Shown piece by piece: positions 1 to 8,641 of a stretch of 64,000 nt of DNA; the stretch's first letter is position 1; each line of letters starts with the position of its first letter. The stretch is from Desulforhabdus amnigena (lineage in GTDB: Bacteria > Desulfobacterota > Syntrophobacteria > Syntrophobacterales > Syntrophobacteraceae). The translations under genes and the position numbers were made by a program. The DNA is taken from NCBI RefSeq assembly GCF_027925305.1, contig NZ_BSDR01000001.1, forward strand, positions 3,189,001 to 3,253,000, written 5' to 3'. The notes below the pieces were generated by a model, which made no database searches, had not been told where the DNA came from, and saw only the letters and a program-made list of their open reading frames with translations.

Positions 1-708
1 GGGGATGAGCAGCACCTCGTCGATGGCCTGCGCTGCGGTCAGCAGTATGCCGCCGGTCCCATAGTTCTTGATGACGCCCTTGGCCCGCAGTTCTGCTTTG
101 GTTTCCGGGTCGAGGTTCCAGCCCCGCAGGTCATTGAAACGCCGGCCCCTCATGACGATGTACTTCACCGTCAACTCGAGGTCCTCGATGATGGAGATCG
201 CCTCGTTGAGCGCCTCCTCGGTGAGGGTCGCGCCGGTCACCTCCACGGTGTTGGCCGCGGGCACAGCCGCCGAAAGCACCGTAATGGTCCGCTTGTCGAT
301 CTCCTTGCGGATTTCGTCCGCAGCCGCGGTCTGGATGTCCATCAGGGTGCCGATGTTGCCGTTCTTGAGCACCGAAACGTCGACCATGGGAGCGGAGTGG
401 ATGCGGTTTGTCGGGAACTCCACTTCGTCCTTGCCGACTTCCTGCTCCTGAGCCTCGCCTTCGGTGGAAATCCAGTAGGCCTTCACTTTGGGCTTCTTCT
501 GGTAAAGAGGACGCTCTCCCTTGGGCAGAGTGTGCTTCGTGAGCAGGAGCGAAGAGATCTCCTTGCGCTTGATTTCCTGTTCGATGGGCTCGGCGATGGC
601 TGCGGCCAGCGCGCGCATCCCTTCCGGGGACTCCAGCGCCTCGGACATCAGGCGCGCCATCGTCTCCATGTACTCCTGGCTGTGCACGTTCATGCGGATC
701 GTCTCCAT
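1..708 (-). CDS. Phage major capsid protein, N-terminal 236 residues (runs off the left edge)
   Basis: An open frame begins at an ATG (706-708) with a GGAGGA ribosome-binding site just upstream and stays open to the window edge, so the 3' end is missing. The translation starts METIRMNVHSQEYMETMARL. A charged helical N-terminal arm (about residues 1-60) is followed by beta-rich sequence resembling the N-terminal half of HK97-type or related major capsid proteins. It follows a protease-scaffold gene and a decoration-type gene in the usual head order, which is the main reason for the call. It would form the icosahedral shell. An encapsulin-like shell protein is a less likely alternative. Confidence 0.7.
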   Translation of the reverse strand, partial: METIRMNVHSQEYMETMARLMSEALESPEGMRALAAAIAEPIEQEIKRKEISSLLLTKHTLPKGERPLYQKKPKVKAYWISTEGEAQEQEVGKDEVEFPTNRIHSAPMVDVSVLKNGNIGTLMDIQTAAADEIRKEIDKRTITVLSAAVPAANTVEVTGATLTEEALNEAISIIEDLELTVKYIVMRGRRFNDLRGWNLDPETKAELRAKGVIKNYGTGGILLTAAQAIDEVLLIP

Positions 709-726
709 ATCGTTTTCCTCCTGTAA

Positions 727-1089
727 TCAGATGAGCAGCCGGAACTTGATCGTTCCGCCGGAGACGGAGACGGCCCGGGCGATGACTTCCTCGCCCGCCT
801 GCACGCCCGCGGTGAGTTTCCCGTTGGCCGAAACCTTCAGGTCGTCGCCGGGATTCACGGTCCCCTCGAAGACGTCGGTCTCGTAGACGCCGCCCATGCA
901 GTAGATGCCGGGCATCTCTCCGTTCTTGTAATCCTTGATCAGAATGCCGAACGACTTGGCCGTCGGCGTGGTGTTCACGGCGAAGAGGTCGTTGCCGACG
1001 ATCCTCACCACCTGGCCGAGTTGGCCGTCGCCCTGCAGGTAGCCGTCGCCGTATGCGAGGCCCCGATGATTGGGATTGATGAAAGCCAT
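727..1089 (-). CDS. Phage head decoration / capsid-stabilising protein
   Basis: A 120-residue protein, rich in Gly and beta-branched residues, starting MAFINPNHRGLAYGDGYLQG. It sits between the protease-scaffold gene and the capsid gene, the usual place for a gpD-like or DUF2190-like head decoration protein. Two ATGs lie two codons apart (1095 and 1089). I chose 1089 because GGAGG is about 6 nt from it, whereas the first ATG would almost touch the ribosome-binding site. No catalytic motif is visible. The role is inferred from size, composition and position. Confidence 0.6.
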   Translation of the reverse strand: MAFINPNHRGLAYGDGYLQGDGQLGQVVRIVGNDLFAVNTTPTAKSFGILIKDYKNGEMPGIYCMGGVYETDVFEGTVNPGDDLKVSANGKLTAGVQAGEEVIARAVSVSGGTIKFRLLI

Positions 1090-1105
1090 GGTCATTCCTC
1101 CTTTG

Positions 1106-1693
1106 TCAGTTGGTCGAAACCGGTTCTCCGGTCGCCGTCGCCACTCGCTGCCGGTAGGCGGCCATGAAGCCGCTCTTCAGCCGGTCCTCGAGGCTCGTCT
1201 TTTTGTCTTCCACGTCCTTCGGACGGACGCCCGCGTCGCTGCGAAGAGGCGGATCGTCGCCGCCGGATGAAGCCTTCGCGGTTTCCGCTCCGGCTCCTCG
1301 GTCCTTGGCGTCCTTGTCGTCGGCGTGAGCGCGGGGCCCGGCCTTCATCATCCGCTCGAAAGCGGCTTCGCTGGCGGCGAAGGCGTCGTCGGAAAGACCG
1401 GCCAGACGGATCAGCTCCTGTTCGCGATCCTCGTCGCTCTCGAATGCCAGCCCGCTCTTTTCGATCTTGCGCAGAAGCTTCTGGGCTCGGCTCCTGTTCG
1501 CGGCGGCCTTTTTCTCCGCCTCCAGTTCCTCGAGTTGCTTCTGCAGGCCGAGAACCTGCTGTTTGAGTTCCTTGTTCTCCCGCTCCAGTTCCTTGAGCCG
1601 GGTCTTGTCATCGGGCGCGGTCCCGCCGCCGTCGTCCTTCTTCTTGGCGGCTTCCGCCGCCCTGTCCTCGGTTTCCTTGTGTTTCTCGTCCAT
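1106..1693 (-). CDS. Nested in-frame scaffold protein from an internal start
   Basis: Met1092 of the polyprotein begins MDEKHKETEDRAAEAAKKKD and is preceded by AAGGAGG with a 7-nt gap, a textbook ribosome-binding site inside the larger gene. Translation from here gives a 195-residue, highly charged coiled-coil protein without the protease. This matches phage lambda, where scaffold Nu3 is made from an in-frame start within protease gene C. Separate scaffold synthesis is an inference, but it would supply the excess scaffold needed for head assembly. Confidence 0.6.
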   Translation of the reverse strand: MDEKHKETEDRAAEAAKKKDDGGGTAPDDKTRLKELERENKELKQQVLGLQKQLEELEAEKKAAANRSRAQKLLRKIEKSGLAFESDEDREQELIRLAGLSDDAFAASEAAFERMMKAGPRAHADDKDAKDRGAGAETAKASSGGDDPPLRSDAGVRPKDVEDKKTSLEDRLKSGFMAAYRQRVATATGEPVSTN

Positions 1694-4600
1694 TGTCGGA
1701 CCTCCTTCAGAGTGGGTTGTCGAACCATCGTTTTCCGCCGCGGCGACCTTCAGGATGCGGGCGTTTTCATCCGCGCCTTTGCGGTCGAGGAGTCCGAGCC
1801 CGGTGAAAGTGACGCCGTGGAGGATTTCGTAGACGGGTTGCCCCTGGAGCTCGCCGCCTTTGTTCTTGCGCAGGTGGACGCAGTAATCGCTCTTCGAAAC
1901 GACGCGTTTGCCGCAGATCGAGCACTCGCCTTCCTCGTAGTCGCATTCCATGGAGACCTGGGAGATGATCCCTTTGCGGATGAGCTTGTAGGCCAACTGC
2001 GCGTGCGGGCTGTCGGAGACATAGAGTTCGCCCGCGCACTCGATCCGGCCGCCGCTTTCGTCCTCCACGTAATCCGCCCCCACAATGCCGCCGACGATGT
2101 CGGTGAAATCCTGGGAATGCTTCAGGTCGATCTTCTTGTTGATCGCAGTCATGTAGCGGGCGGCCAGTTCGTCTGGGGTGAAGTGGTCGCCGTTCTTGTT
2201 CGTGCCGGCCCGGCAGAGGATGAAGGTGAACTGCGGATCGCCCGCGGCCTGGTCCAATGCCGCCGCTTCGGTCTGGAGCCCAGCGAACGTATCGAACGAC
2301 AGCTCCACGGGGAACGAGGTGTGACATGCCGCCGGTGCCCGCGTATCCGCTTTAGAGCGCGCCGCACCGCGTGATTTGGAAGCGACGAAGAGCAGTTCCT
2401 GGGCGTGTTTACCTTCCCGGCCGATGTCCTTGGCGATGTTGTAGTCCACCTCCATGCCGCGGACACGGACGAGACCGTAGTGCTCGGCGAATATCTCCTT
2501 GATTTCCTCTTCCCGCGGGAAAGCCCGGTCGCGGTATGACATGAGCACCGTACCGTACTTGCCCCGGGCGTCGGCTGCCATCGTCTCCATCAGGGAACGG
2601 ATCGATTCCTTGGTGTAACGCGTCCGGGACGGATAGTTGCGGCGGGGATTGTCCTGGAGTTCCTTGTCCGCCCAGCGGGTCATGAGACCCTCGATGAAAT
2701 GCAGGGAGTCCTCGTAATCGTTGCTGCCGAACTCGGTGACGTAGGGCGGGTCCAGATACAGAACGTCCGCGCCGAACCGCCGGACCGCTTCGGCCGCATC
2801 CAGGTTGAACGCCTTGCACTCTTTGCCGTTGTCGAAGACCAGCCGGTTGAGCTGGCCCACCGAGCGCCGGAACGACTCGATGAACTTGGACAGCGGCGGA
2901 TTGGAGAGCTGGGATTGCTCCAGGCTGGCATCCGTGTCGAGATCGGCCCGGCGGTGCATCTTGGACCGCGAGAACTGACCGAAGGCGCTCTTCGCCTTGA
3001 CGGTGGTGCCGAGCGCGGCCAGCGCCAGATCTTTCTTGTAGCCGTGAAGCTTCTGGATGTTCGCCCAGACCTGGTCGAGCCACCGGAGCACCGGCTTGGT
3101 GTAGTAGTAGCCGTAGAAGTGATCGACGATAAACGTACCCGCGTCCGCATTGGGTGCGAGGATTCGGTCCACGTCCTCGTCGCTCAGCGTCTCGCTGGAG
3201 TTCTCCACCACGGCCCGCGCCAGATGGTGGGGATATCGCAGGAGATCGTTGGCGATGACTTTCAGCCCTTTGCGTTTGAAGTGATAGGCGACGTTGGCCC
3301 CACCCGAAAAAGCATCGAGGATGCTCTCCGCTTCCTTGGGGACATGGCTTTCGATCCAGCCGAGCATCAGGTATTTGCTGCCCATGAAACCGGTGACGCG
3401 GACCGATTCCGCTTTCCCGGCCTGGCAGCTCAGGAGGTCCAGCGATTCGCCCAGCGGCGCGTCCGCCAGGGCGATCAGGTTCTCCTCCACGCGCAGGGCG
3501 GCATCGACGGCCCGTGCGGCTTCGTGCTTGTCGATCCACTCCTTGGCTTTTTCCATGGTCCAGCCGTCCGGGTTCTTCTCCGTCTTGCGGACGAACCGGT
3601 AGGCCTGCAGCACCATGGAGCGCGGATTGCCGCCCTCGGGCACGAACTTTTTCTTCAATCGCCCGATGATGATCGCAACGCCGTCGACGCCATCCAGGGG
3701 CTTGCGGCGGAAGCTGTCGGGTTCGAACTCGTCCGGGTTCCGGACGCGGAAACGTACCTCGTTCTCGGTTTCCTCCCAGACGGCTTCTGCCCGCAGGCTG
3801 TCCTCTGCGGACGCCTTGGCGGACCGCTCCGCGCCCTCGGCCTTGCGGCAGATGAACAGACGCTCCTTGGCGTGGGACGCCTCACCGTGCCGGGATGTGA
3901 TGGCGTAATGGTGATCGTGGGAGCGCATCGACGAATCCCGTCCCAGGGAGGCGATGATCCGCCGCATCTCCGATTCGTTCGGATAGGCATGGTCCCGGTA
4001 GGAAATGAGCCAGTGCGGGATATGCTTGGCGTTGCCGAGGAAGGACTCGAAGAACTCCGCGGCGTTGGCGCGGGTCACGGTCTTGTGGTCGGTCTCGTAG
4101 TGCTTGGTCTTGGAGTCCTCGACAAGGGTCAGCCCCTCCCAATAGGTCATCAGCCCTTCCACGAAGTGGTAGGATTTCTCGTAGTTGGTGGTCGAAAACT
4201 CCGTGGCGTAGGGCGGATCGAAATAGGCCAGATCGGCCTTGGCCTCCGGCAGGAAGTCGTTGATGTCCTTGCGGGATGCCTTGCACTCCTTGCCGTTGTC
4301 GAAAACGAGGGCGTTGATGCGGGCCACGTTCTTGCGCAGCCGCTCCTTGAATTCCTCCGGGGTGTCCTCGCGCTTGCCGTAGCGGGTCGACGACGAGAAA
4401 TGCCCGAAGCCGCCCTTGCCGGACATGCAGGTCTTGCCCAGGGCGAAGAGAGCGATGTCTTTCTTGAAACCCGAGAGTTTGTCGATGTTCGACCGTATCG
4501 TGTCGATCAGGCCGTGGACGCCCTTGGCGAAGAAGATGCCCTTGAAGTTCTCCCGGACGAAGGTTCCGGCCTTCGGGTTGTCCGCGAGCAGCGCCTCCAG

Positions 4601-4966
4601 GTCCTCATCGGAGAGATGCACCTTGTCGTTCTCGATGATCGCCCGGGCCGCGTGGTGGCAGTAGCGCAGCCGGTCGTTGGCCAGGACCCGCAGGCCCTTG
4701 GTCTTGTACATGTAGGCCACGACCGCCGAACCGGAAAACGCGTCGACGACGGATTCCACGCCGTCCGGGGTGTGCTTCCAAATCCAGTCGACCAGCTTCT
4801 GCTTCGAGCCGATGTAGTTGGTGATGTATTTAGGCCGCTCTTCCGGCGACGGCTCCTCGGCAGCCGCCTCGGCCTGGGCCTCGAGCGCCTCGAAGTCCAG
4901 GTCCAAGGCGGCGTCCGTTTCGAGGAGGAACGCCAGCCGTTCACGGTCGGTTGCGAAAAGCTCCAT
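1106..4966 (-). CDS. Giant head polyprotein: two D12-class DNA adenine methyltransferases fused to prohead protease and scaffold
   Basis: A single uninterrupted 1286-residue frame. Residues 46-380 are a D12-class N6-adenine methyltransferase (SAM loop DAFSGSAVVAY at 75-85, catalytic DPPY 250-253). Residues 400-480 are a linker containing RRKPLDGVDGVAIIIGRLKK. Residues 523-865 are a second, homologous methyltransferase (DAFSGGANVAY 551-561, DPPY 739-742). Residues 910-1075 look like a herpes/HK97-fold prohead protease, with likely catalytic His950 and Ser1005 and an inserted zinc knuckle (Cys1015, Cys1018, Cys1029, His1031). Residues 1090-1286 are a charged coiled-coil scaffold. Protease-scaffold fusions are known; two methyltransferases in the same chain are unusual. 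The protease would be expected to process the chain during prohead maturation. The gene has a copy of the phage promoter-like element about 105 bp upstream. Confidence 0.85.
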   Translation of the reverse strand: MELFATDRERLAFLLETDAALDLDFEALEAQAEAAAEEPSPEERPKYITNYIGSKQKLVDWIWKHTPDGVESVVDAFSGSAVVAYMYKTKGLRVLANDRLRYCHHAARAIIENDKVHLSDEDLEALLADNPKAGTFVRENFKGIFFAKGVHGLIDTIRSNIDKLSGFKKDIALFALGKTCMSGKGGFGHFSSSTRYGKREDTPEEFKERLRKNVARINALVFDNGKECKASRKDINDFLPEAKADLAYFDPPYATEFSTTNYEKSYHFVEGLMTYWEGLTLVEDSKTKHYETDHKTVTRANAAEFFESFLGNAKHIPHWLISYRDHAYPNESEMRRIIASLGRDSSMRSHDHHYAITSRHGEASHAKERLFICRKAEGAERSAKASAEDSLRAEAVWEETENEVRFRVRNPDEFEPDSFRRKPLDGVDGVAIIIGRLKKKFVPEGGNPRSMVLQAYRFVRKTEKNPDGWTMEKAKEWIDKHEAARAVDAALRVEENLIALADAPLGESLDLLSCQAGKAESVRVTGFMGSKYLMLGWIESHVPKEAESILDAFSGGANVAYHFKRKGLKVIANDLLRYPHHLARAVVENSSETLSDEDVDRILAPNADAGTFIVDHFYGYYYTKPVLRWLDQVWANIQKLHGYKKDLALAALGTTVKAKSAFGQFSRSKMHRRADLDTDASLEQSQLSNPPLSKFIESFRRSVGQLNRLVFDNGKECKAFNLDAAEAVRRFGADVLYLDPPYVTEFGSNDYEDSLHFIEGLMTRWADKELQDNPRRNYPSRTRYTKESIRSLMETMAADARGKYGTVLMSYRDRAFPREEEIKEIFAEHYGLVRVRGMEVDYNIAKDIGREGKHAQELLFVASKSRGAARSKADTRAPAACHTSFPVELSFDTFAGLQTEAAALDQAAGDPQFTFILCRAGTNKNGDHFTPDELAARYMTAINKKIDLKHSQDFTDIVGGIVGADYVEDESGGRIECAGELYVSDSPHAQLAYKLIRKGIISQVSMECDYEEGECSICGKRVVSKSDYCVHLRKNKGGELQGQPVYEILHGVTFTGLGLLDRKGADENARILKVAAAENDGSTTHSEGGPTMDEKHKETEDRAAEAAKKKDDGGGTAPDDKTRLKELERENKELKQQVLGLQKQLEELEAEKKAAANRSRAQKLLRKIEKSGLAFESDEDREQELIRLAGLSDDAFAASEAAFERMMKAGPRAHADDKDAKDRGAGAETAKASSGGDDPPLRSDAGVRPKDVEDKKTSLEDRLKSGFMAAYRQRVATATGEPVSTN

Positions 4967-5070
4967 TCGGTTCTCCGGTCATGTCGCGACAAATCCGGTT
5001 GATGCCGGTGAGCGGTCGGCCCGTGCCCGGGGTGAACCCCGATATCAGGCCGAGAGCCCTGTCGCTTGGA

Positions 5071-5100
5071 TACCTACCGGAGACCGTCGGAAAGTGTCGG
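5071..5100 (-). promoter_or_regulatory. Phage promoter-like element, copy 1
   Basis: TACCTACCGGAG, 13 bp, then GTCGG on the plus strand; read on the minus strand it is CCGAC-N13-CTCCGGTAGGTA. It lies about 105 bp upstream of the polyprotein gene. One of six copies with identical internal spacing. Confidence 0.65.
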
Positions 5101-5135
5101 AGGGGGAATCAGGAGATGCGGCCCGACTTTTTGAT

Positions 5136-5164
5136 TTGACACGAAATGTGCCGGGTGTTATCAT
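5136..5164 (+). promoter_or_regulatory. Sigma-70 promoter of the restriction-modification cassette
   Basis: TTGACA at 5136-5141, a 17-bp spacer and TATCAT at 5159-5164, about 50 bp before the first cassette gene and facing it. A near-consensus housekeeping promoter, unlike the phage elements, so the cassette can be expressed in the lysogen. Confidence 0.7.
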
Positions 5165-5211
5165 TCATTGTCGTTTCGTGGCGAGGACGCGAGCATGTGC
5201 AGAGGATTCCG

Positions 5212-5421
5212 ATGGACCGAACAAAGTGGTTGACCATAGAGGAACTGGCCGAATACCTGAAGATGGGCCGGACCAAGCTTTACCGCATGGCGCAGGAGGG
5301 GGAAATCCCGGCATCCAAGGTCGGCAACCAATGGCGCTTCGACCGGGAGGAAATCGATCAGTGGATGAAAAACCAACGACCTGTCAGCGCCGGTCAGAGG
5401 CAGGAAGGTGTTGCCAGATGA
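5212..5421 (+). CDS. Excisionase-family helix-turn-helix DNA-binding protein
   Basis: A 69-residue protein that is essentially one winged HTH of the excisionase/MerR-like type: WLTIEELAEYLKMGRTKLYR (residues 5-24), then GEIPASKVGNQWRF and a recognition-type DREEIDQWM. I chose the ATG at 5212 because the domain starts there; the frame extends upstream without useful sequence. Its stop overlaps the methyltransferase ATG (ATGA, 5418-5421), implying translational coupling. Inferred role: transcriptional control of the restriction-modification genes, like a C protein but of a different family, or target recognition. Confidence 0.75.
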   Translation: MDRTKWLTIEELAEYLKMGRTKLYRMAQEGEIPASKVGNQWRFDREEIDQWMKNQRPVSAGQRQEGVAR

Positions 5422-7628
5422 TCGAGAGAAATTTCGACATTCCGTTCATTGCCGACCTTGCCCTTCGAGAAAAACAGATTCAACAGAACTACCGGCCTAT
5501 AATCGCGGTGCATAAATGGTTCGCTCGCAGACCGGGAACGTTATTTCGGGGTCTCTTGCTGGCCGAGTTTTCAGAACGACCTATGCGCGAGGCCTTTTAC
5601 GATGCCAATGAGTTTGCGGGGCGCAGAATCGCCGACCCGTTCATGGGTGGAGGCACGCCTCTATTGGAAGCGAACCGTCTTGGTTGCGATGTGGTGGGTT
5701 TCGATATCAACCCGATGTCCTACTGGATCGTGAAGCAGGGAATCGAGCACCTCAGTCTTGCAGCCTATGACGAGGCTGCGGATTCACTGCGTGCCGAGCT
5801 TGAAAAAGAGATCGGCCACCTTTACCGAACAAAATGCTGTTTGTGTGGCAGCGAAGACGCCCACATAAAGTACTTCTTGTGGGTGAAAAAGATCGTCTGT
5901 CAGGGTTGCCGAAAGACTGTAGACCTTTTCCCGGGCTATCTTCTCTCTTCGGATGCAAGGCATCCGAAAAACGTCTTCGTATGCCCCTCATGCGGGCAAT
6001 TGTCGGAAACCGCCGATCGAAAGAATCCCGGTCGATGTGGTTACTGCGGAGATTCGCTTGTAGTGGACGGACCGGCGGCTCGTAACCGTTGCCGGTGCCC
6101 CCACTGTGGAGCAGAAAATAGATTCCCGAACCCATCTCTTGGACCTCCAACGCATCGTCTTTTCGCCATCGAGTATCATTGCCCGACCTGTAAGAGCAGA
6201 CATGATGGACGTTTTTTCAAGGCGCCTGACGATCAAGACATCGCCCGTGTGACGGAATCCGAGAAACGATGGTCGACAACACGACCTCGTTTTGTTCCCG
6301 ACGATGAGATTCCTTCTGGCGACGAGACAAATCGTCTCCATCGTTGGGGATATAGGCGGTATCGGGAAATGTTCAACGCTCGCCAACTCCTGGGCCTAGA
6401 ACTTTCCGCACGGATCATTTCTAAGATCACAGATGAACGTGTCAGAAACGCGTTAGCAACCAATTTCTCCGATCTCCTGCGCTACCAGAATATGCTGTGC
6501 CGTTACGACACAATGGCGCTGAAGTCCCTGGATATATTTTCTGTACATGGGTTCCCGGTTGGGCTCATCCAATGCGAATCCAATTTTCTCGGGATCGTGG
6601 AAAAAGGGAAAAATATATGCGTTGGTAGCGGGGGATGGAAAAACATCACAGAAAAATATCGTAAAGCAAAAGCTTACTGTGATGACCCATTCGAAGTACG
6701 CCACAAAGGGCGAAACAAAGAAATAATTCCGATCAGGGGCGAATGGATCGGCGACCGTCTTAACGGTGGACAAGTCGGGCGACACAGGATTGTGGAAATT
6801 CACTGCGAAAATTCGGCATCCGTGGATTTGCCTGAATCCTCGCTCGATGCGGTTCTTACCGATCCTCCTTACTTTGGAAATGTCCAATATGCGGAATTGA
6901 TGGACTTCTGTTACGTATGGTTGCGAAAGTTGATCGGCGAGAAGGAGAAACCGTTTCAGCACCCATCGACGCGGAGCCAGCATGAATTAACCGGCAATGT
7001 AGACATGGGAAGAGATCTGGAATATTTTACGGAGGGCATCTCTTCCGTATTCCAGCGAATGGCAAAAGCCCTGAAGCCAAAGGCCCCGTTAGCCTTCACT
7101 TATCATCACAACACCATCGAAGCCTACTTTCCAATTGCCGTGGCCATCCTTGACGCCGGATTGGTTTGTTCCGCTTCCTTGCCTTGTCCGGCGGAGATGG
7201 GAGCTTCCATCCATATCAACGGCACGGGTTCTTCCATTATCGACACTGTTTTTGTATGTCGAAAGACCGGATTCGTTTCAAAACAAAGTTTGCCTTGTTT
7301 AGCCGCAGGTGTCGCCGGTCTGGTATGCCAAGACTTAGCCGAGCTTCGGAAAGGAAATGTTAAGCCGTCGATTGGGGACACTCGTTGCATTGCTTATGGC
7401 CATCTCATTCGCTTGGCGATATGGAATCTGCGGAGCACTTGGGACAATTCAACCAATACATCAAAGAAACTTTCAGCGGTGGCCGATTGGCTCCGAGCAT
7501 TCGGCGGGTGGCCTAAAGTTGAACGGCACCTCAATGAATTAAATGGAACTTGCTCTCACGAACCGCTGCTCACTGTCCGAGAAAATACCATGGATTACGG
7601 AGTCGAATATGCCCACGTTTCCTTTTGA
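5418..7628 (+). CDS. DNA adenine methyltransferase with inserted zinc-ribbon region (DUF1156-like)
   Basis: A 736-residue enzyme. The N-terminus (YRPIIAVHKWFARRPGTLFR, residues 25-44) is the signature of DUF1156-type methyltransferases. SAM motif I is ADPFMGGGT (72-80) and catalytic DPPY is at 482-485. Between them are several CxxC pairs (about 140-143, 161-164, 189-192, 207-210, 225-230, 255-258), suggesting stacked zinc ribbons for DNA contacts. Expected reaction: SAM-dependent N6-adenine methylation that protects host and prophage DNA from the adjacent nuclease. The start is fixed by the ATGA overlap with the HTH gene. The cassette looks less GC-rich than the flanking phage genes, consistent with separate acquisition. 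Confidence 0.85.
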   Translation: MIERNFDIPFIADLALREKQIQQNYRPIIAVHKWFARRPGTLFRGLLLAEFSERPMREAFYDANEFAGRRIADPFMGGGTPLLEANRLGCDVVGFDINPMSYWIVKQGIEHLSLAAYDEAADSLRAELEKEIGHLYRTKCCLCGSEDAHIKYFLWVKKIVCQGCRKTVDLFPGYLLSSDARHPKNVFVCPSCGQLSETADRKNPGRCGYCGDSLVVDGPAARNRCRCPHCGAENRFPNPSLGPPTHRLFAIEYHCPTCKSRHDGRFFKAPDDQDIARVTESEKRWSTTRPRFVPDDEIPSGDETNRLHRWGYRRYREMFNARQLLGLELSARIISKITDERVRNALATNFSDLLRYQNMLCRYDTMALKSLDIFSVHGFPVGLIQCESNFLGIVEKGKNICVGSGGWKNITEKYRKAKAYCDDPFEVRHKGRNKEIIPIRGEWIGDRLNGGQVGRHRIVEIHCENSASVDLPESSLDAVLTDPPYFGNVQYAELMDFCYVWLRKLIGEKEKPFQHPSTRSQHELTGNVDMGRDLEYFTEGISSVFQRMAKALKPKAPLAFTYHHNTIEAYFPIAVAILDAGLVCSASLPCPAEMGASIHINGTGSSIIDTVFVCRKTGFVSKQSLPCLAAGVAGLVCQDLAELRKGNVKPSIGDTRCIAYGHLIRLAIWNLRSTWDNSTNTSKKLSAVADWLRAFGGWPKVERHLNELNGTCSHEPLLTVRENTMDYGVEYAHVSF

Positions 7629-8640
7629 AGTCAGTTTCGAAGACATTCTCAAAAATCCAGAAGGCTACGTCGATGCCGTATTTTCCTGTCTCGAATCCGA
7701 GTTTCTGGTCATGCCGAAAGGAGCTGGGTTTGTCGAATACCCCGTTTTCGAGCACGGCTATGAAGCGTTGAAATCAGGGACAATGGGGTTTACTAAATTC
7801 GAGCCGACGTCTGTTCTTTCTGTAACCATACAGGAGCCGATTTCCATTGTCGTGCTGCGGACCATGCTTGGCTTCACCCCTCCCGAATGGGGCTATGTGA
7901 CGAGTCAAAGAACCGGTGTTGATGTTTCACAGGGATTTGTGCGTTCTCTTGACCGTAAAATCCGCATGTCTCCTGAAACACCGCTGAACTTCAACGGTGT
8001 CACCAGGGAACGGCTTGAAGCCCTGATCAAAACGGCATGCATGTTGCTCACGGAGGGTGTTCCGGAAGTAGACGTTGATCAGCTTCACCGGCTCGACAAG
8101 GCTGACACGAGACGCGGTATCGAAAGCCTCTCAAATCTCGCTGGCATGGGCGTTCCATACGCCATGTTGCTTTATGAGCGCTTTCTCGGAAGGCCATTCG
8201 CCGGGCATCGTGATTCGGTGAGCGAATTGGTCGGTGATAGTCTTGAATCGGCCATTGAAGAAGTCTTATCCAAGTCCGGAATCAGTTTCCGCAAAACCAA
8301 GCGCGCCGAACGTATCGAGGGGTTCGATCAAACTCCGGATTTCATTATACCGAGCGAATTTAATCCGCAAATTATCATAGAAGCCAAAATCACCGAGGAC
8401 GATGGAACAGCTCGAGATAAAGTGACCCGGATACAACATCTTGGAGAGCTGAGCCTTGCTGGCCGTCCGTCAGACAATCCAAAATACGAAGTCATCGCGT
8501 GTATCGGCGGCCGTGGTTTTGGGGTTCGCCGCGAGGACATGAAGAAAATGATCCTTGCAACGCGTGGAAAGGTCTTCACGATGAAGACCCTTGACCGGCT
8601 TGTTGATAACACGCGGCTAAAAGAATTCCGTACAAAATAG
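7609..8640 (+). CDS. PD-(D/E)xK restriction endonuclease
   Basis: A 343-residue protein starting MPTFPFEVSFEDILKNPEGY. I chose the ATG at 7609 because GGAG lies 6 nt upstream; an earlier ATG at 7543 would overlap the methyltransferase far more. The nuclease core is C-terminal: a helix with Glu213, Pro243-Asp244 (TPDFIIP) and Glu258-Ala-Lys260 (IIIEAKITEDDGTARDK), a standard PD-(D/E)xK metal site. The N-terminal 200 residues match nothing I recognise and may be the specificity domain. It overlaps the methyltransferase by 20 bp, forming a compact restriction-modification operon with the HTH gene. It ends 1 bp from the convergent MuF gene. Confidence 0.8.
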   Translation: MPTFPFEVSFEDILKNPEGYVDAVFSCLESEFLVMPKGAGFVEYPVFEHGYEALKSGTMGFTKFEPTSVLSVTIQEPISIVVLRTMLGFTPPEWGYVTSQRTGVDVSQGFVRSLDRKIRMSPETPLNFNGVTRERLEALIKTACMLLTEGVPEVDVDQLHRLDKADTRRGIESLSNLAGMGVPYAMLLYERFLGRPFAGHRDSVSELVGDSLESAIEEVLSKSGISFRKTKRAERIEGFDQTPDFIIPSEFNPQIIIEAKITEDDGTARDKVTRIQHLGELSLAGRPSDNPKYEVIACIGGRGFGVRREDMKKMILATRGKVFTMKTLDRLVDNTRLKEFRTK

Positions 8641-8641
8641 A

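Noticed and set aside
1325-2374. A 349-codon plus-strand frame opposite the protease-scaffold part
   Set aside because: Antisense shadow; no domain, and the opposite strand is confidently coding.
2699-5002. A 767-codon open frame on the plus strand opposite the polyprotein gene
   Set aside because: Composition is that of an antisense shadow in GC-rich DNA (repeated Val/Leu/Gly/Asp/His runs); the minus frame has clear domains.
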